A stretch of DNA of 64,000 nt from Streptomyces sp. NBC_01551 (GTDB lineage: Bacteria > Actinomycetota > Actinomycetes > Streptomycetales > Streptomycetaceae). The position numbers were made by a program, and so were the translations under genes. Under the pieces are notes generated by a model. It saw only the letters and a list, made by a program, of their open reading frames with translations, had not been told where the DNA came from and searched no databases. The stretch is from contig NZ_JAPEPX010000001.1 of assembly GCF_026339935.1 (NCBI RefSeq), positions 2,385,001 through 2,449,000 on the forward strand, given 5' to 3'. Shown in pieces: positions 1 through 9,753 of this stretch (the stretch's first letter is position 1; each line of letters opens with the position of its first letter).

Positions 1-897
1 GATCTGGTGACGGGGGACGCGGTCGTCCTGGGGTTGCGGCCGGCGAGGCTGCCGAGCCGCGCGTTGGCGTTCGCGCTGGACCTGCTCGTGTACTTCACCG
101 GCTATCTGATCGCCTCGCTCGGGCTGCTCTTCGCGACGGCCTCGCTCGACGACGCCGCGGCCGCCGCGGTGACGATCGCGAGCTTCCTGCTGGTGCTGGT
201 CGGGGTGCCGATCGCGGTGGAGACGCTGAGTCACGGGAAGTCCCTGGGCAAGCTGGCGTGCGGGCTGCGGGTGGTACGGGAGGACGGCGGGCCGATCCGG
301 TTCCGGCACGCGCTGGTGCGCGGGGCGATGGGGGTCGTGGAGCTGCTGGCGACCTTCGGGTCGGTGGCGTGCATCGCCTCGCTGGCGTCGGAGCGGGGGC
401 GGCGGCTCGGGGACGTGTTCGCGGGGACGCTGGTGATCCGGGAGCGGGTGCCGGGGGCGCGGGTGATGCCGGTGCCCGCGCCGCCGCCGTGGTTGGCCGG
501 GCGGTTCGCGGGGCTGGATCTGTCGGCCGTCCCCGACGGGCTGTGGCTGGCGATACGCCAGTACCTGACGCGGATGAGCCAACTGGACCCGGCGGTGGGC
601 GCCGCGATGGCGGCGAAGCTGGCGGACGAGCTGGTGTCCCGTACGGGCGCGCCGCCGCCGGCGGGGGTGCCGGCTGCCGCGTACCTGATGGCGGTGGTGC
701 ACGAGCGGCAGTCGCGGGACGCCGCGCGGGCCTTCGGCCAGCAGCAGCAACAGGCCGTTCCCGCCGTTGCCCCGCCGTACGCGGCTCCGCAGGCCGGTCC
801 TGCTCCGGCTCCTGCGCCGGAGCTGCACGTCGCGCCACCGCAGGTGGTGGCGCCCGTACAGCCGCCGGGTGGGACCGGGTTCGCGCCGCCCGCCTGA
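1..897 (+). CDS. RDD family membrane protein (5' end probably outside window)
   Basis: Integral membrane protein of the RDD family, whose members are poorly characterised and sometimes linked to ion transport. The N-terminal two thirds has hydrophobic helices around residues 20-45 and 50-75 and a third near 105-130. Family-type residues include the Arg-Ala-Leu-Ala-Phe-xx-Asp start of helix 1 and the GKSLGKLACGLRVV stretch. The last 60 residues are a Gln/Pro/Ala-rich tail, probably disordered and cytosolic. The frame is open to the first base of the window, and the residues before the GTG at position 7 (Asp-Leu) fit the family, so the true start probably lies upstream. The gene is convergent with the next one. 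Specific function unknown. Confidence 0.75.
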   Translation, partial: DLVTGDAVVLGLRPARLPSRALAFALDLLVYFTGYLIASLGLLFATASLDDAAAAAVTIASFLLVLVGVPIAVETLSHGKSLGKLACGLRVVREDGGPIRFRHALVRGAMGVVELLATFGSVACIASLASERGRRLGDVFAGTLVIRERVPGARVMPVPAPPPWLAGRFAGLDLSAVPDGLWLAIRQYLTRMSQLDPAVGAAMAAKLADELVSRTGAPPPAGVPAAAYLMAVVHERQSRDAARAFGQQQQQAVPAVAPPYAAPQAGPAPAPAPELHVAPPQVVAPVQPPGGTGFAPPA

Positions 898-914
898 GCC
901 GGCCGTCTGCTCGG

Positions 915-1535
915 CTACTCGTCCTCGAACGTGGAGGGCGGCGTCTCCAGGTGTTCCAGTTCGATGCCGGGGGCGGAGAGCACCACGTCCCCGGCGATGT
1001 GGACGGTGTGGACCTCGCCGGTGTCCAGGGCGCTGACCTGGTACTCGTCCACCAGGAGCGGGCCGCTGTCCGTGGGGTGCTCCTCGCGCCCGAGCAGGGC
1101 CCAGGCCTGGTCGACCGTACGGGGTGCGAGGACCGGGTCGGTGAGGGCGACGAGCCGGACGCGGGTGGCGGGCGCGCCGGGGGTCAGCCGCAGCAGGCGG
1201 GCGGTGGCGACGAGGAAGGCCGGGGAAGTGCCGGTGAAGCCGGGGGCCTGGACGTTGCCTTCGGTGGCCTCGGCGCCGGCCGGGTCGGTGCGGACCCAGG
1301 TGACGCCGTCGATGGCGGCGCCGCGGACCTGCCAGCTCGCGGCGTTGGCCTCCAGGCGGATGGGGCGGCCGAGCGAGTCGATGGCCAGGTCGAGCGAGCC
1401 GCGGTGGTCGCCGTCGGGGCCGGTGAGCTGGGCGACGTACCGCCAGCCGGAGGGGCCGGGGGCGCAGTGGAAGTGCTCCTCGCCGAGCGGGGTGTGGTCG
1501 TGCGGGTCGTGGAGCGAGTACCGGCCGCGGGGCAT
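915..1535 (-). CDS. conserved hypothetical protein, 206 aa
   Basis: I do not recognise a named family. It is a soluble-looking acidic protein without signal peptide or membrane segment. The N-terminus (His-rich, around residues 8-24) and the middle (repeated short beta-like stretches such as GSLDLAIDSLGRPIRLE) suggest a beta-rich fold. The coding frame shows the expected high GC at third positions, which supports it as a real gene. ATG start at 1535 with a weak AAGGA-type ribosome site. It lies downstream of ahcY on the same strand, but a strong hairpin at 1562-1593 separates the two, so it may depend on read-through or its own promoter. Confidence 0.65.
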   Translation of the reverse strand: MPRGRYSLHDPHDHTPLGEEHFHCAPGPSGWRYVAQLTGPDGDHRGSLDLAIDSLGRPIRLEANAASWQVRGAAIDGVTWVRTDPAGAEATEGNVQAPGFTGTSPAFLVATARLLRLTPGAPATRVRLVALTDPVLAPRTVDQAWALLGREEHPTDSGPLLVDEYQVSALDTGEVHTVHIAGDVVLSAPGIELEHLETPPSTFEDE

Positions 1536-1561
1536 CGTGTGGGTCCTTGCCTGGATACGGG

Positions 1562-1593
1562 GCAGGCCCCCGGCATCTCCGCCGGGGGCCTGC
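1562..1593 (-). terminator. rho-independent-type hairpin after ahcY
   Basis: Perfect 13-bp inverted repeat (1562-1574 with 1581-1593) around a 6-nt loop, about 30 nt beyond the ahcY stop codon. There is no long U tract, as is usual for terminators in such GC-rich genomes. Confidence 0.7.
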
Positions 1594-1624
1594 GTGACGT
1601 GCTGCCGTTACTGCCGCGTGGGGA

Positions 1625-3061
<1,437 letters not shown>

Positions 3062-3312
3062 GGGTGCTGCTCCTCATGGTTCGAGAGGGTGGGTACGGCT
3101 GGGCCGCGCACCGGCCGTGCCTGGGCATGGCGGCGCACCGAGCACAGTCCGTCGGGGGCCCTCTCTCCCCTCGGCCGGTCACGAGGGACCGCCCGACCGC
3201 CATCAGCAGCGACGCCTGACACTGGCTACGAATCTACACCGATCGGCCCTGCCCGCCCCAGTGGGTCGGGGGACGAACCGCCTCTGGGACGGGCGTACGG
3301 CGGCGGCCGGGG

Positions 3313-4248
3313 TCAGGCCTTGGCGGAGGTGTCCGACTCCGCGTGGTAGATGTCCGGCTCCAGGTAGATCACCCGGGCGATCGGGACCGCCTCGCGGATG
3401 CGGGCCTCGGCGGCGTTGATGGCGTCCGCCACCTGCGTCGCGGTGTCGTTGCCCTCGACCGCGATCTTGGCGGCGACCAGGAGCTCCTCCGGGCCGAGGT
3501 GGAGGGTGCGCATGTGGATCACGCGGGTGACGACGTCGCCGTCGACGAGCGCGGTCTTGATCTTCTCGACGTCCTCCGTGCCCGCGGCCTCGCCGAGCAG
3601 CAGCGACTTGGTCTCGGCGGCCAGCACGACCGCGATGACGAGCAGCAGGGTGCCGATGCAGAGGGTGCCGATGCCGTCCCAGACGCCGTTGCCGGTCGCG
3701 AGCGCGAGGCCGACGCCGCCGAGGGCGAGGACCAGGCCGACGAGGGCGCCGAAGTCCTCCAGGAGGACCACCGGCAGCTCGGGGGCCTTGGCGCGCTTGA
3801 TGAACTGGCTCCACGACAGGGAGCCGCGGATCTCGTTCGACTCCTTGATCGCCGTACGGAAGGAGAAGCTCTCGGCGATGATGGCGAAGACGAGCACGCC
3901 GATCGGCCAGTACCAGGCCTCGATGGGGTGCGGGTGCTGGACCTTCTCGACGCCCTCGTAGATGGCGAACATGCCGCCGACGGTGAAGAGCACGATGGAG
4001 ACGAGGAAGGCGTAGATGTAGCGTTCGCGCCCGTACCCGAAGGGGTGTTCCGGTGTCGCCTCGCGCTGGGCCTTCTTTCCGCCGAGGAGCAGCAGCCCCT
4101 GGTTTCCGGAGTCCGCCAGCGAGTGGACGCTTTCCGCGAGCATCGACGACGATCCGCTGAAGACGAATGCCACGAACTTGGCTACAGCGATGGCGAGATT
4201 GGCGGCGAGTGCCGCCACGATCGCCTTGGTACCGCCCGACGCGCTCAT
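3313..4248 (-). CDS. cation diffusion facilitator family transporter
   Basis: Inner-membrane divalent metal exporter (Zn/Co/Fe-type) driven by proton exchange. The HSLAD motif in helix 2 (around residues 42-46) and a second acidic residue pair in later helices would form the transport metal site. About five to six hydrophobic helices are followed by a cytosolic C-terminal domain ending in an acidic stretch. The Pro-Phe-Gly-Tyr-Gly-Arg-Glu-Arg loop after helix 2 is typical of the family. 311 aa is the usual length. ATG start at 4248, with GAGGAAGGGA upstream at a slightly long spacing. It stands alone between ahcY and manA on the same strand. The metal is not predictable from sequence alone. 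Confidence 0.88.
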   Translation of the reverse strand: MSASGGTKAIVAALAANLAIAVAKFVAFVFSGSSSMLAESVHSLADSGNQGLLLLGGKKAQREATPEHPFGYGRERYIYAFLVSIVLFTVGGMFAIYEGVEKVQHPHPIEAWYWPIGVLVFAIIAESFSFRTAIKESNEIRGSLSWSQFIKRAKAPELPVVLLEDFGALVGLVLALGGVGLALATGNGVWDGIGTLCIGTLLLVIAVVLAAETKSLLLGEAAGTEDVEKIKTALVDGDVVTRVIHMRTLHLGPEELLVAAKIAVEGNDTATQVADAINAAEARIREAVPIARVIYLEPDIYHAESDTSAKA

Positions 4249-4340
4249 GGGTCTGGATGTCCCTTCCTCGTTACGGCGGCCCAGGCCGGAGCGCCGCGCT
4301 ACGGGCGGACATTGTTGCAGCCGCCGCTACGGACGGTACG

Positions 4341-5498
4341 TCAGACCACCACCGTGGCACGGAATACCGTACCCGTTCCGGACAGTTCGGACTTTTCGCT
4401 TGCCGGGATGAAGACCGCCTCGCCGGGGGCCAGGGTCATGTCGCCGGCCTTCGGGCGGCCCGCCGTGCAGAGCAGGATCTGCGGGGCGCCGGACGGCAGG
4501 ACGCGGGGCTCGCCACCGGGCGCGAGGACGAACCGGGAGAGCCGGAACTCGTCGATGGGGGACTCGTAGACCTCCTCGACGTCGCCCTCGGGGCGCAGCA
4601 GGGCCGGGTCGCCCGACTCGAACCTGACGATCCGCAGCAGCTCGGGCACGTCCACGTGCTTGGGGGTGAGCCCGGCGCGCAGCACGTTGTCGGAGTTGGC
4701 GAGGAGTTCGACGCCGAGGCCGTCGAGGTAGGCGTGCGGGACGCCCGCGCCGAGGAACATGCCTTCGCCGGGCTGGAGTTCGACGTGGTTGAGCAGCATG
4801 GCGGCGATCACGCCCGGGTCGCCGGGGTACTCGTGGACGAGCGAGGCGTACGGCTCGTACGGGCCGCCGAGGCGGTCCGCGGCGGCCGCGGCCTCGTGGA
4901 CCGTACGGGCCGTCTCCGCGCGCTCGGCGCCCAGTACGGCGGTGAGCACCTCCCGCAGCGCCGCCTCCTCGGGGTGGGCGCGCAGCAGGTCGACGTACGG
5001 CTTGAGGGAGTCGACGCCGAGGCCGGCCAGGAGGTCGGCGGCCTCCTGCGGCGGCCGGAATCCGCAGAGCCCGCTGAAGGGGGTGAGCGCGCAGATCAGC
5101 TCGGGCTTGTGGTTGGGGTCCTTGTAGTTGCGGTGGCCGGCGTCGATCGGGACGCCGCGCTCCTCCTCGTCGGCGAAGCCGGCGCGCGCCTGGGCCAGGT
5201 CGGGGTGGACCTGGAGGGAGAGCGGGGAGCCGGCAGCGAGGATCTTGAGGAGGAACGGCAGCCGGGGGCCGAACTTGGCGACGGCCGCCGCGCCGAGCTC
5301 GCGCTCCGGGTCGGCGGCGATGACCTCGCCGAGGGTGGTTTCGCCGCTGCCCCGGTCGAGGCGGGAGGGGGCTCCGGGATGGGCGCCCATCCACATCTCG
5401 GCCTGGGGCTCGCCGCTGGGCTCGACCCCGAGGAGGGCCGGGATGGCGGTGGTGGAACCCCAGGCGTAGGGGCGGATCGTGTTCGTCAGGCGGTCCAT
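4341..5498 (-). CDS. manA: mannose-6-phosphate isomerase, class I
   Basis: Zn-dependent interconversion of fructose-6-phosphate and mannose-6-phosphate, the entry to GDP-mannose and mannosylated envelope products. A cupin-fold type I PMI is shown by the start RPYAWGS, the zinc-ligand segments SLQVHPD and NHKPELICAL, and the FSGLCGFR segment. I prefer the ATG at 5498 over an ATG two codons upstream, because AGGA sits at proper spacing only for 5498. It forms an apparent operon with the SIS protein, the Trm112-like protein and phosphomannomutase, all on the minus strand, matching the manA/pmmA neighbourhood of mycobacteria. Confidence 0.95.
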   Translation of the reverse strand: MDRLTNTIRPYAWGSTTAIPALLGVEPSGEPQAEMWMGAHPGAPSRLDRGSGETTLGEVIAADPERELGAAAVAKFGPRLPFLLKILAAGSPLSLQVHPDLAQARAGFADEEERGVPIDAGHRNYKDPNHKPELICALTPFSGLCGFRPPQEAADLLAGLGVDSLKPYVDLLRAHPEEAALREVLTAVLGAERAETARTVHEAAAAADRLGGPYEPYASLVHEYPGDPGVIAAMLLNHVELQPGEGMFLGAGVPHAYLDGLGVELLANSDNVLRAGLTPKHVDVPELLRIVRFESGDPALLRPEGDVEEVYESPIDEFRLSRFVLAPGGEPRVLPSGAPQILLCTAGRPKAGDMTLAPGEAVFIPASEKSELSGTGTVFRATVVV

Positions 5499-5554
5499 CG
5501 TCATCTTCCTGGAAGAAGGGCCGGGCGCAGGGGCCTGGCCCCTGGCCTTGTCCC

Positions 5555-6688
5555 TTAACCGTGTCCCCTGGAGGCCAACGCCAGGTAAGCGGTGGCGAAA
5601 TCCGTGACGGCGAGGAGTTCCGCGAGCTGCTCCAGCTCGGCCCCCTCCTCCGGTTCGAGCTCGCTGAGCGCCGTGTCGTGGCTGAGCGCGAGCTCGCGCG
5701 CCGCCGGGGCGGCGGTGAGGCCGCCGGTCGGCCGGTCGCGCAGCAGGACGACGCGTGCGCGGAGGGCCTGGGGCTCCTCCACCCGGTCACGGAAGAAGTC
5801 GTCGGGGTCGCCGCCCGCGGCGAAGGCGCCGGCGAGCAGGACCCCGTGGGCGGGGAGCGCCTCGGGGAGTTCGGCGGCCAGCGCGGGGCGGCCGGCGAGC
5901 TCGGCGAGGGTGGCGGCGAACCGGCGCCCGGCCGGGCCCGCCCCGGCGCCCTCGCTCCAGATGAGCGGGAGGGAGTCGGCGAGCTCGGCGGCGAGGGTCT
6001 TGGCCGGGTTGGAGTACGTGGCGATGGCGGGCCCGCAGCGCTCGGCGGTGCGGTCGAGCCGGTCGGCGACGCGCTGGAGGGTGTCGGGGGCCGCGCTGAT
6101 CAGGCCGACCTTGTCGAGCAGTACCAGCAGCGGCGTCAGCAGGGCCCACAGGGCGCCGGGACCGGCCGCGGCGGACTCGTCGTACTCCTGGTACGGGGCC
6201 TTGGCCATGGGTACGAGGACCCCGTGCGCGCCGTCCACCGACTCGCTCAGCGGCGAGCGCTCGGGCGCGACGGCGACGACGGCGCAGCCGCGCCGGTAGG
6301 CCTGCTCGGCGAGGACGCCGAGGCCGGGCTCGGTGCCGTCGGTGGTGGCGATGAGCAGCAGGTCCACGGGGCCGGCCCAGCCGGGCAGCGTCCAGCGCAG
6401 CGCCCCGGGGGCGTGGGCCACGCCGGTGGGGTGCAGCCGGGTCACCGGGGCGGAGGCCCCGGCGAGGGCGCCGAGCAGGTCGGCGACGCCGGTCGCGGCC
6501 GTCCCGGGCCCGGCGATGAGCACGGCGCGGGGCCGGCCGTCGGGGCGCAGGTCGGCGAGTCCGGCCTCGGTCGCGTGCCGTGCGGCGGTGCGGACTCTGG
6601 CCCCGGCCTCGGCGGCGCCGCGGAGCAGGCCGCGGCGGTCGGCGCGGGCGAGATCCTCCGGTGCGTCGAGGAGCGACTCGTCGAGCAT
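5555..6688 (-). CDS. SIS domain protein, phosphosugar isomerase-like
   Basis: Cytosolic protein with a sugar isomerase (SIS) fold resembling the bifunctional phosphoglucose/phosphomannose isomerase group. The first SIS half (about residues 50-170) contains AVLIAGPGTAATG and LLLIATTDGTEPG phosphosugar-binding-type loops, and the second half (200-370) holds the isomerase C-terminal region. The expected catalytic residues cannot be confirmed by eye. Orthologues sit between manA and phosphomannomutase in other actinobacteria (Rv3256c in M. tuberculosis), where the activity is not firmly established. ATG start at 6688 with GGAGG 5-6 nt upstream. The gap to manA is about 56 nt, consistent with one transcript. 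Confidence 0.8.
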   Translation of the reverse strand: MLDESLLDAPEDLARADRRGLLRGAAEAGARVRTAARHATEAGLADLRPDGRPRAVLIAGPGTAATGVADLLGALAGASAPVTRLHPTGVAHAPGALRWTLPGWAGPVDLLLIATTDGTEPGLGVLAEQAYRRGCAVVAVAPERSPLSESVDGAHGVLVPMAKAPYQEYDESAAAGPGALWALLTPLLVLLDKVGLISAAPDTLQRVADRLDRTAERCGPAIATYSNPAKTLAAELADSLPLIWSEGAGAGPAGRRFAATLAELAGRPALAAELPEALPAHGVLLAGAFAAGGDPDDFFRDRVEEPQALRARVVLLRDRPTGGLTAAPAARELALSHDTALSELEPEEGAELEQLAELLAVTDFATAYLALASRGHG

Positions 6689-6748
6689 GGCGGCCTCCGG
6701 CAGTGGTGGTGACGGACCCAGGGGGACGGACTCGGCTTCCGGCGCGCC

Positions 6749-6934
6749 TTACGCGGGGCGGCGGGCCTCGTCGACGAGGAGCACCGGGATGCCGTCGCGG
6801 ACGGGGTAGGCGAGGCCGCAGTCCTGGCCGGTGCAGATCAGCTCGGGGGCCGTCTCGTCGGCCGACTTGTCCTCAAGGGGCGAGTGGCAGGCGGGGCAGG
6901 CGAGGATCTCCAGAAGACCGGCTTCGAGCGGCAT
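6749..6934 (-). CDS. Trm112 family zinc-ribbon protein, 61 aa
   Basis: Small Trm112/UPF0434-type protein. In other organisms Trm112 proteins are zinc-binding partners that stabilise methyltransferases, and the bacterial role is largely unknown. A CPAC pair near residues 13-16 and a later CTGQDC segment give the Cys ligands, followed by the family ending [14 protein letters not shown] start at 6934 with AAGGGAAG upstream. It lies between the SIS gene and phosphomannomutase, with gaps of 60 and about 100 nt, so it is probably co-transcribed with the mannose genes. No partner methyltransferase is adjacent. Confidence 0.85.
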   Translation of the reverse strand: MPLEAGLLEILACPACHSPLEDKSADETAPELICTGQDCGLAYPVRDGIPVLLVDEARRPA

Positions 6935-7033
6935 GGCGCTTCCCTTCAGACATGCGGATTGGGCGAGGTCAGCGTACCGCCGGGCCGCGCGGCGTGCGGC
7001 CCGGTGGCGGCGGCGTCAGTGCGGTTGGCGCTG

Positions 7034-8404
7034 TCAGGCGCGGACGAGCGCGAGGACCTCGTCCTTGACCTTGGCCAGGGTGGCCTCGTCGCGGGCCTCG
7101 ACGTTCAGGCGGAGCAGCGGCTCCGTGTTGGAGGGCCGCAGGTTGAACCACCAGTCGGAGGCGGTCACGGTCAGGCCGTCCAGCTCGTCGAGGGTGATGC
7201 CCTCCTGGCCTTCGTACGCGGTCTTGACGGCGGCGAGGCGGCCGGCCTGGTCGGCGACGGTCGAGTTGATCTCGCCGGAGCCGGCGTAGCGGTCGTAGGA
7301 GGAGACCAGCTCGGAGAGCGGTCCCTGCTGGCCGCCGAGGGCCGCGAGGACGTGGAGCGCGGCGAGCATGCCGGTGTCCGCGTTCCAGAAGTCCTTGAAG
7401 TAGTAGTGCGCGGAGTGCTCGCCGCCGAAGATGGCGCCGGACTTGGCCATCTCCTCCTTGATGAAGGAGTGGCCGACGCGGGTGCGGACGGGGGTGCCGC
7501 CGTTCTCGCGGACGACCTCCGGGACGGACCAGGACGTGATCAGGTTGTGGATCACGGTGCCCTTGCCGCCGTTGCGGGCGAGCTCGCGGGCCGCGACCAG
7601 GGCGGTGATCGCGGACGGGGAGACGCCCTGGCCGCGCTCGTCGACGACGAAGCAGCGGTCGGCGTCGCCGTCGAAGGCGAGGCCGAGGTCGGCGCCCTCG
7701 GCCAGCACGCGGGCCTGGAGGTCGACGATGTTCTTCGCGTCGAGCGGGTTGGCCTCGTGGTTCGGGAAGGTGCCGTCGAGCTCGAAGTACATGGGGACGA
7801 GGTCGAGGGGCAGGCCCGCGAAGACGGTGGGGACGGTGTGCCCGCCCATGCCGTTGCCGGCGTCGACGACGACCTTGAGCGGGCGGATGCCGGTGAGGTC
7901 GACCAGGCCCTTGAGGTGCTCGGCGTAGCCGGGGAGGCTGTCCCGCTCGGTGATGGTGCCGGGGACGGTGCCCGCGGGGGCGGCCGGGGCGCCCTCGTCG
8001 GACCACTTCTCGGCGAGCTCGCGGATGGCGGAGAGGCCCGTGTCCTGGCCGACGGGGGCGGCGCCGGCGCGGCACATCTTGATGCCGTTGTACTGGGCCG
8101 GGTTGTGGGAGGCCGTGAACATCGCGCCGGGCAGGTTCATCGAACCCGAGGCGTAGTACAGCTGGTCCGTGGAACACAGCCCGATGAGGGTGACGTCCAC
8201 GCCGAGGGCGGCGGCGCCGCGCGCGAAGGCGCCGGACAGGCCGGGCGAGGAGGGGCGCATGTCGTGACCGACGACGATCGCCGTGGCTCCGGTGACCTCG
8301 ACGAACGCGGCCCCGAACAGCTCCGCGAGGGACTCGTCCCACTCATCCGGTACGACGCCGCGTACGTCGTATGCCTTGACGATGTTCGAAAGATCTGCGG
8401 CCAC
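7034..8404 (-). CDS. manB: phosphomannomutase/phosphoglucomutase
   Basis: Converts mannose-6-phosphate to mannose-1-phosphate (and often the glucose pair) in the cytosol, for sugar nucleotide supply. The alpha-D-phosphohexomutase family is clear. The phosphoserine loop is ASHNPAQYNG, the metal loop is DGDADRCFV, and the phosphate-binding C-terminal motif is RPSNTEP. I place the start at the GTG at 8404 (AADLSNIVKAYDVRG), because it has GGAGGG six nt upstream and matches the family N-terminus. The frame stays open upstream but gives an atypical Arg/Pro-rich extension. First gene of the manB-Trm112-SIS-manA set. Equivalent to mycobacterial pmmA by position. Confidence 0.93.
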   Translation of the reverse strand: MAADLSNIVKAYDVRGVVPDEWDESLAELFGAAFVEVTGATAIVVGHDMRPSSPGLSGAFARGAAALGVDVTLIGLCSTDQLYYASGSMNLPGAMFTASHNPAQYNGIKMCRAGAAPVGQDTGLSAIRELAEKWSDEGAPAAPAGTVPGTITERDSLPGYAEHLKGLVDLTGIRPLKVVVDAGNGMGGHTVPTVFAGLPLDLVPMYFELDGTFPNHEANPLDAKNIVDLQARVLAEGADLGLAFDGDADRCFVVDERGQGVSPSAITALVAARELARNGGKGTVIHNLITSWSVPEVVRENGGTPVRTRVGHSFIKEEMAKSGAIFGGEHSAHYYFKDFWNADTGMLAALHVLAALGGQQGPLSELVSSYDRYAGSGEINSTVADQAGRLAAVKTAYEGQEGITLDELDGLTVTASDWWFNLRPSNTEPLLRLNVEARDEATLAKVKDEVLALVRA

Positions 8405-8480
8405 TGCCTGCCCTCCTGAGGTCCTGTGCGCTGGAGCAAACCTACCGTGCAGGGGGCGGCGTTGTTCGGATGAACGGGTG

Positions 8481-8885
8481 TCAGGAATCCGGCGAACGAA
8501 GAACGCGCAGGTGCCCGCGGCGGGCCTGGCCGGTGGCGGGGCCGTTGCCGGTGGGGCCGTTCGGGCCACCGCCCGGGCCGCTTCCGCCGGCCTCGGCGGC
8601 GCGGCGGTCGTGCGGACGGGCCGCCTCGCGGACGGCGTTGGCCAGGGCTTCGAGGTCGTCGCCGCTGGGGCGCGACGGCGCGGAACCGTCGGACAGGCGT
8701 ACGACTTCCCAGCCGCGCGGGGCGGTCAGGCGCTCGGAGTGCTCGGCGCACAGGTCGTAGCAGTGGGGTTCGGCGTAGGTGGCGAGCGGGCCGAGAACTG
8801 CGGTCGAATCGGCGTAGACGTACGTCAGTGTTGCGACGGCAGGGCGGCCGCACGCGGTGCGCGAACAGCGACGTACAGGGCTCAC
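8481..8885 (-). CDS. DUF3499 family protein
   Basis: Small soluble protein of the actinobacterial DUF3499 family, function unknown. The N-terminal half carries four Cys residues in two groups (RRCSRTACG near residues 4-12 and PHCYDLCAEH near 41-50), which looks like a zinc-binding ribbon. The C-terminal 40 residues are Gly/Pro/Ala-rich and probably disordered. I take GTG at 8885 as start because it matches the conserved SPVRRCSRTACG beginning. A longer open frame continues upstream but is not coding-like. It is divergent from the metallopeptidase-like gene, the same pairing as Rv3258c and Rv3259 in mycobacteria. Confidence 0.85.
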   Translation of the reverse strand: MSPVRRCSRTACGRPAVATLTYVYADSTAVLGPLATYAEPHCYDLCAEHSERLTAPRGWEVVRLSDGSAPSRPSGDDLEALANAVREAARPHDRRAAEAGGSGPGGGPNGPTGNGPATGQARRGHLRVLRSPDS

Positions 8886-9044
8886 GACGTTGGACGGTAC
8901 CGCACTCTTGACCGGGCCGCGACGACTCGCCCCCCGCTCACTCCCCCGTGTCGCCCCCGGGGCAGGGTGCCAACTCGGCCAAGGGGGCCGGAAAGAGGGG
9001 TTCCTTGGCCGGAATGTCCTGGGTGGGAGGGCTACCCTGCGGGG

Positions 9045-9617
9045 GTGACGGACAGCCCTCTGCCTTCTGGCCCCGCCGGTTCTTCCGGACCTGATGGATC
9101 TGTGCCCGGTGCGGTGCCTGGGCCGGTACCGGATGCGGCGCCCGGGGCGGTGCCTGGGCCGGTGCCGGGACCGGTGCCCGGGGCGGTGTCCGCCGAGGCG
9201 AGGCCGCGGCGGCGGGACCGGCACGGGCGGGGGATGCGGGGGCCGGTGGCGCCGCCTCAGGTCCCGTTGTCGGCGAGCCGGGCGGAGCTGTTCGGGGACC
9301 TCGTACGGGATTCCGTGGAGCGGCTGGAGCGGCGGTGGCCGCAGCTCGCGGAGGTCGAGTTCGTCGTCGCGGACGTGCCGGGGCCGCCGGGCGGGCCGGA
9401 GGGCGGCTGGAACGACGAGGCCGTGCCGTTGGGCGGGCTGGTGGAGGCGGCCGGGGGGCGGCCGGCGCGGATCGTGGTGTTCCGGCGGCCGGTGGACATC
9501 CGGACGAAGACCCGGGACGAGAAGGCGTTGCTCGTGCACGAGGTGGTGGTGGAGCAGGTGGCGGAGCTGTTGGGGCTGTCGCCGGAGACCGTGGACCCCC
9601 GGTACGGGCAGGACTGA
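9045..9617 (+). CDS. metallopeptidase-like protein (zincin family, motif degenerate)
   Basis: Member of the small actinobacterial zincin-like metallopeptidase family. The globular part starts near PLSASRAELFGDLVRD, and the conserved KALLVHEVVVEQVAELLGL segment sits where the family has its HExxH helix. Here the sequence is His-Glu-Val-Val-Val, so the second zinc His is absent. Before the domain lies a 30-40 residue Pro/Gly/Ala/Val repeat (VPGPVPGA-type) encoded by a short tandem DNA repeat at about 9091-9190. GTG at 9045 gives 190 aa. The start is uncertain because the repeat region is low complexity, and ATG at 9237 is an alternative. Activity is doubtful. Confidence 0.72.
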   Translation: MTDSPLPSGPAGSSGPDGSVPGAVPGPVPDAAPGAVPGPVPGPVPGAVSAEARPRRRDRHGRGMRGPVAPPQVPLSASRAELFGDLVRDSVERLERRWPQLAEVEFVVADVPGPPGGPEGGWNDEAVPLGGLVEAAGGRPARIVVFRRPVDIRTKTRDEKALLVHEVVVEQVAELLGLSPETVDPRYGQD

Positions 9618-9675
9618 GCCGTCCGGCGCCGGTGCGTCCGGCAGGGCGGGGTGGGGGCCGCTGCGCGGGCCTGCT

Positions 9676-9750
9676 CCCCGCCCCGCCCTTTCGCCGTTTC
9701 CCGGGGCTCCGCCCCGCACCCCGGTCCTCGAACGCGGACGGGCTGGACGA
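9676..9750. repeat. Streptomyces intergenic palindromic repeat, copy 1
   Basis: GC-rich palindromic intergenic element with the core TTTCGCCGTTTC, GGGGCTCCGCCCC and a CTCGAACGC-GGACGGGCTGGA tail. It shares these blocks with 52191-52335. It lies between convergent genes and probably folds as a bidirectional terminator. Confidence 0.6.
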
Positions 9751-9753
9751 TCC

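Noticed and set aside
3062..3240. SAH or SAM riboswitch in the ahcY leader
   Set aside because: The leader can form hairpins (CCCTCG/CGAGGG), but I could not match a known riboswitch consensus. A covariance-model search would decide.
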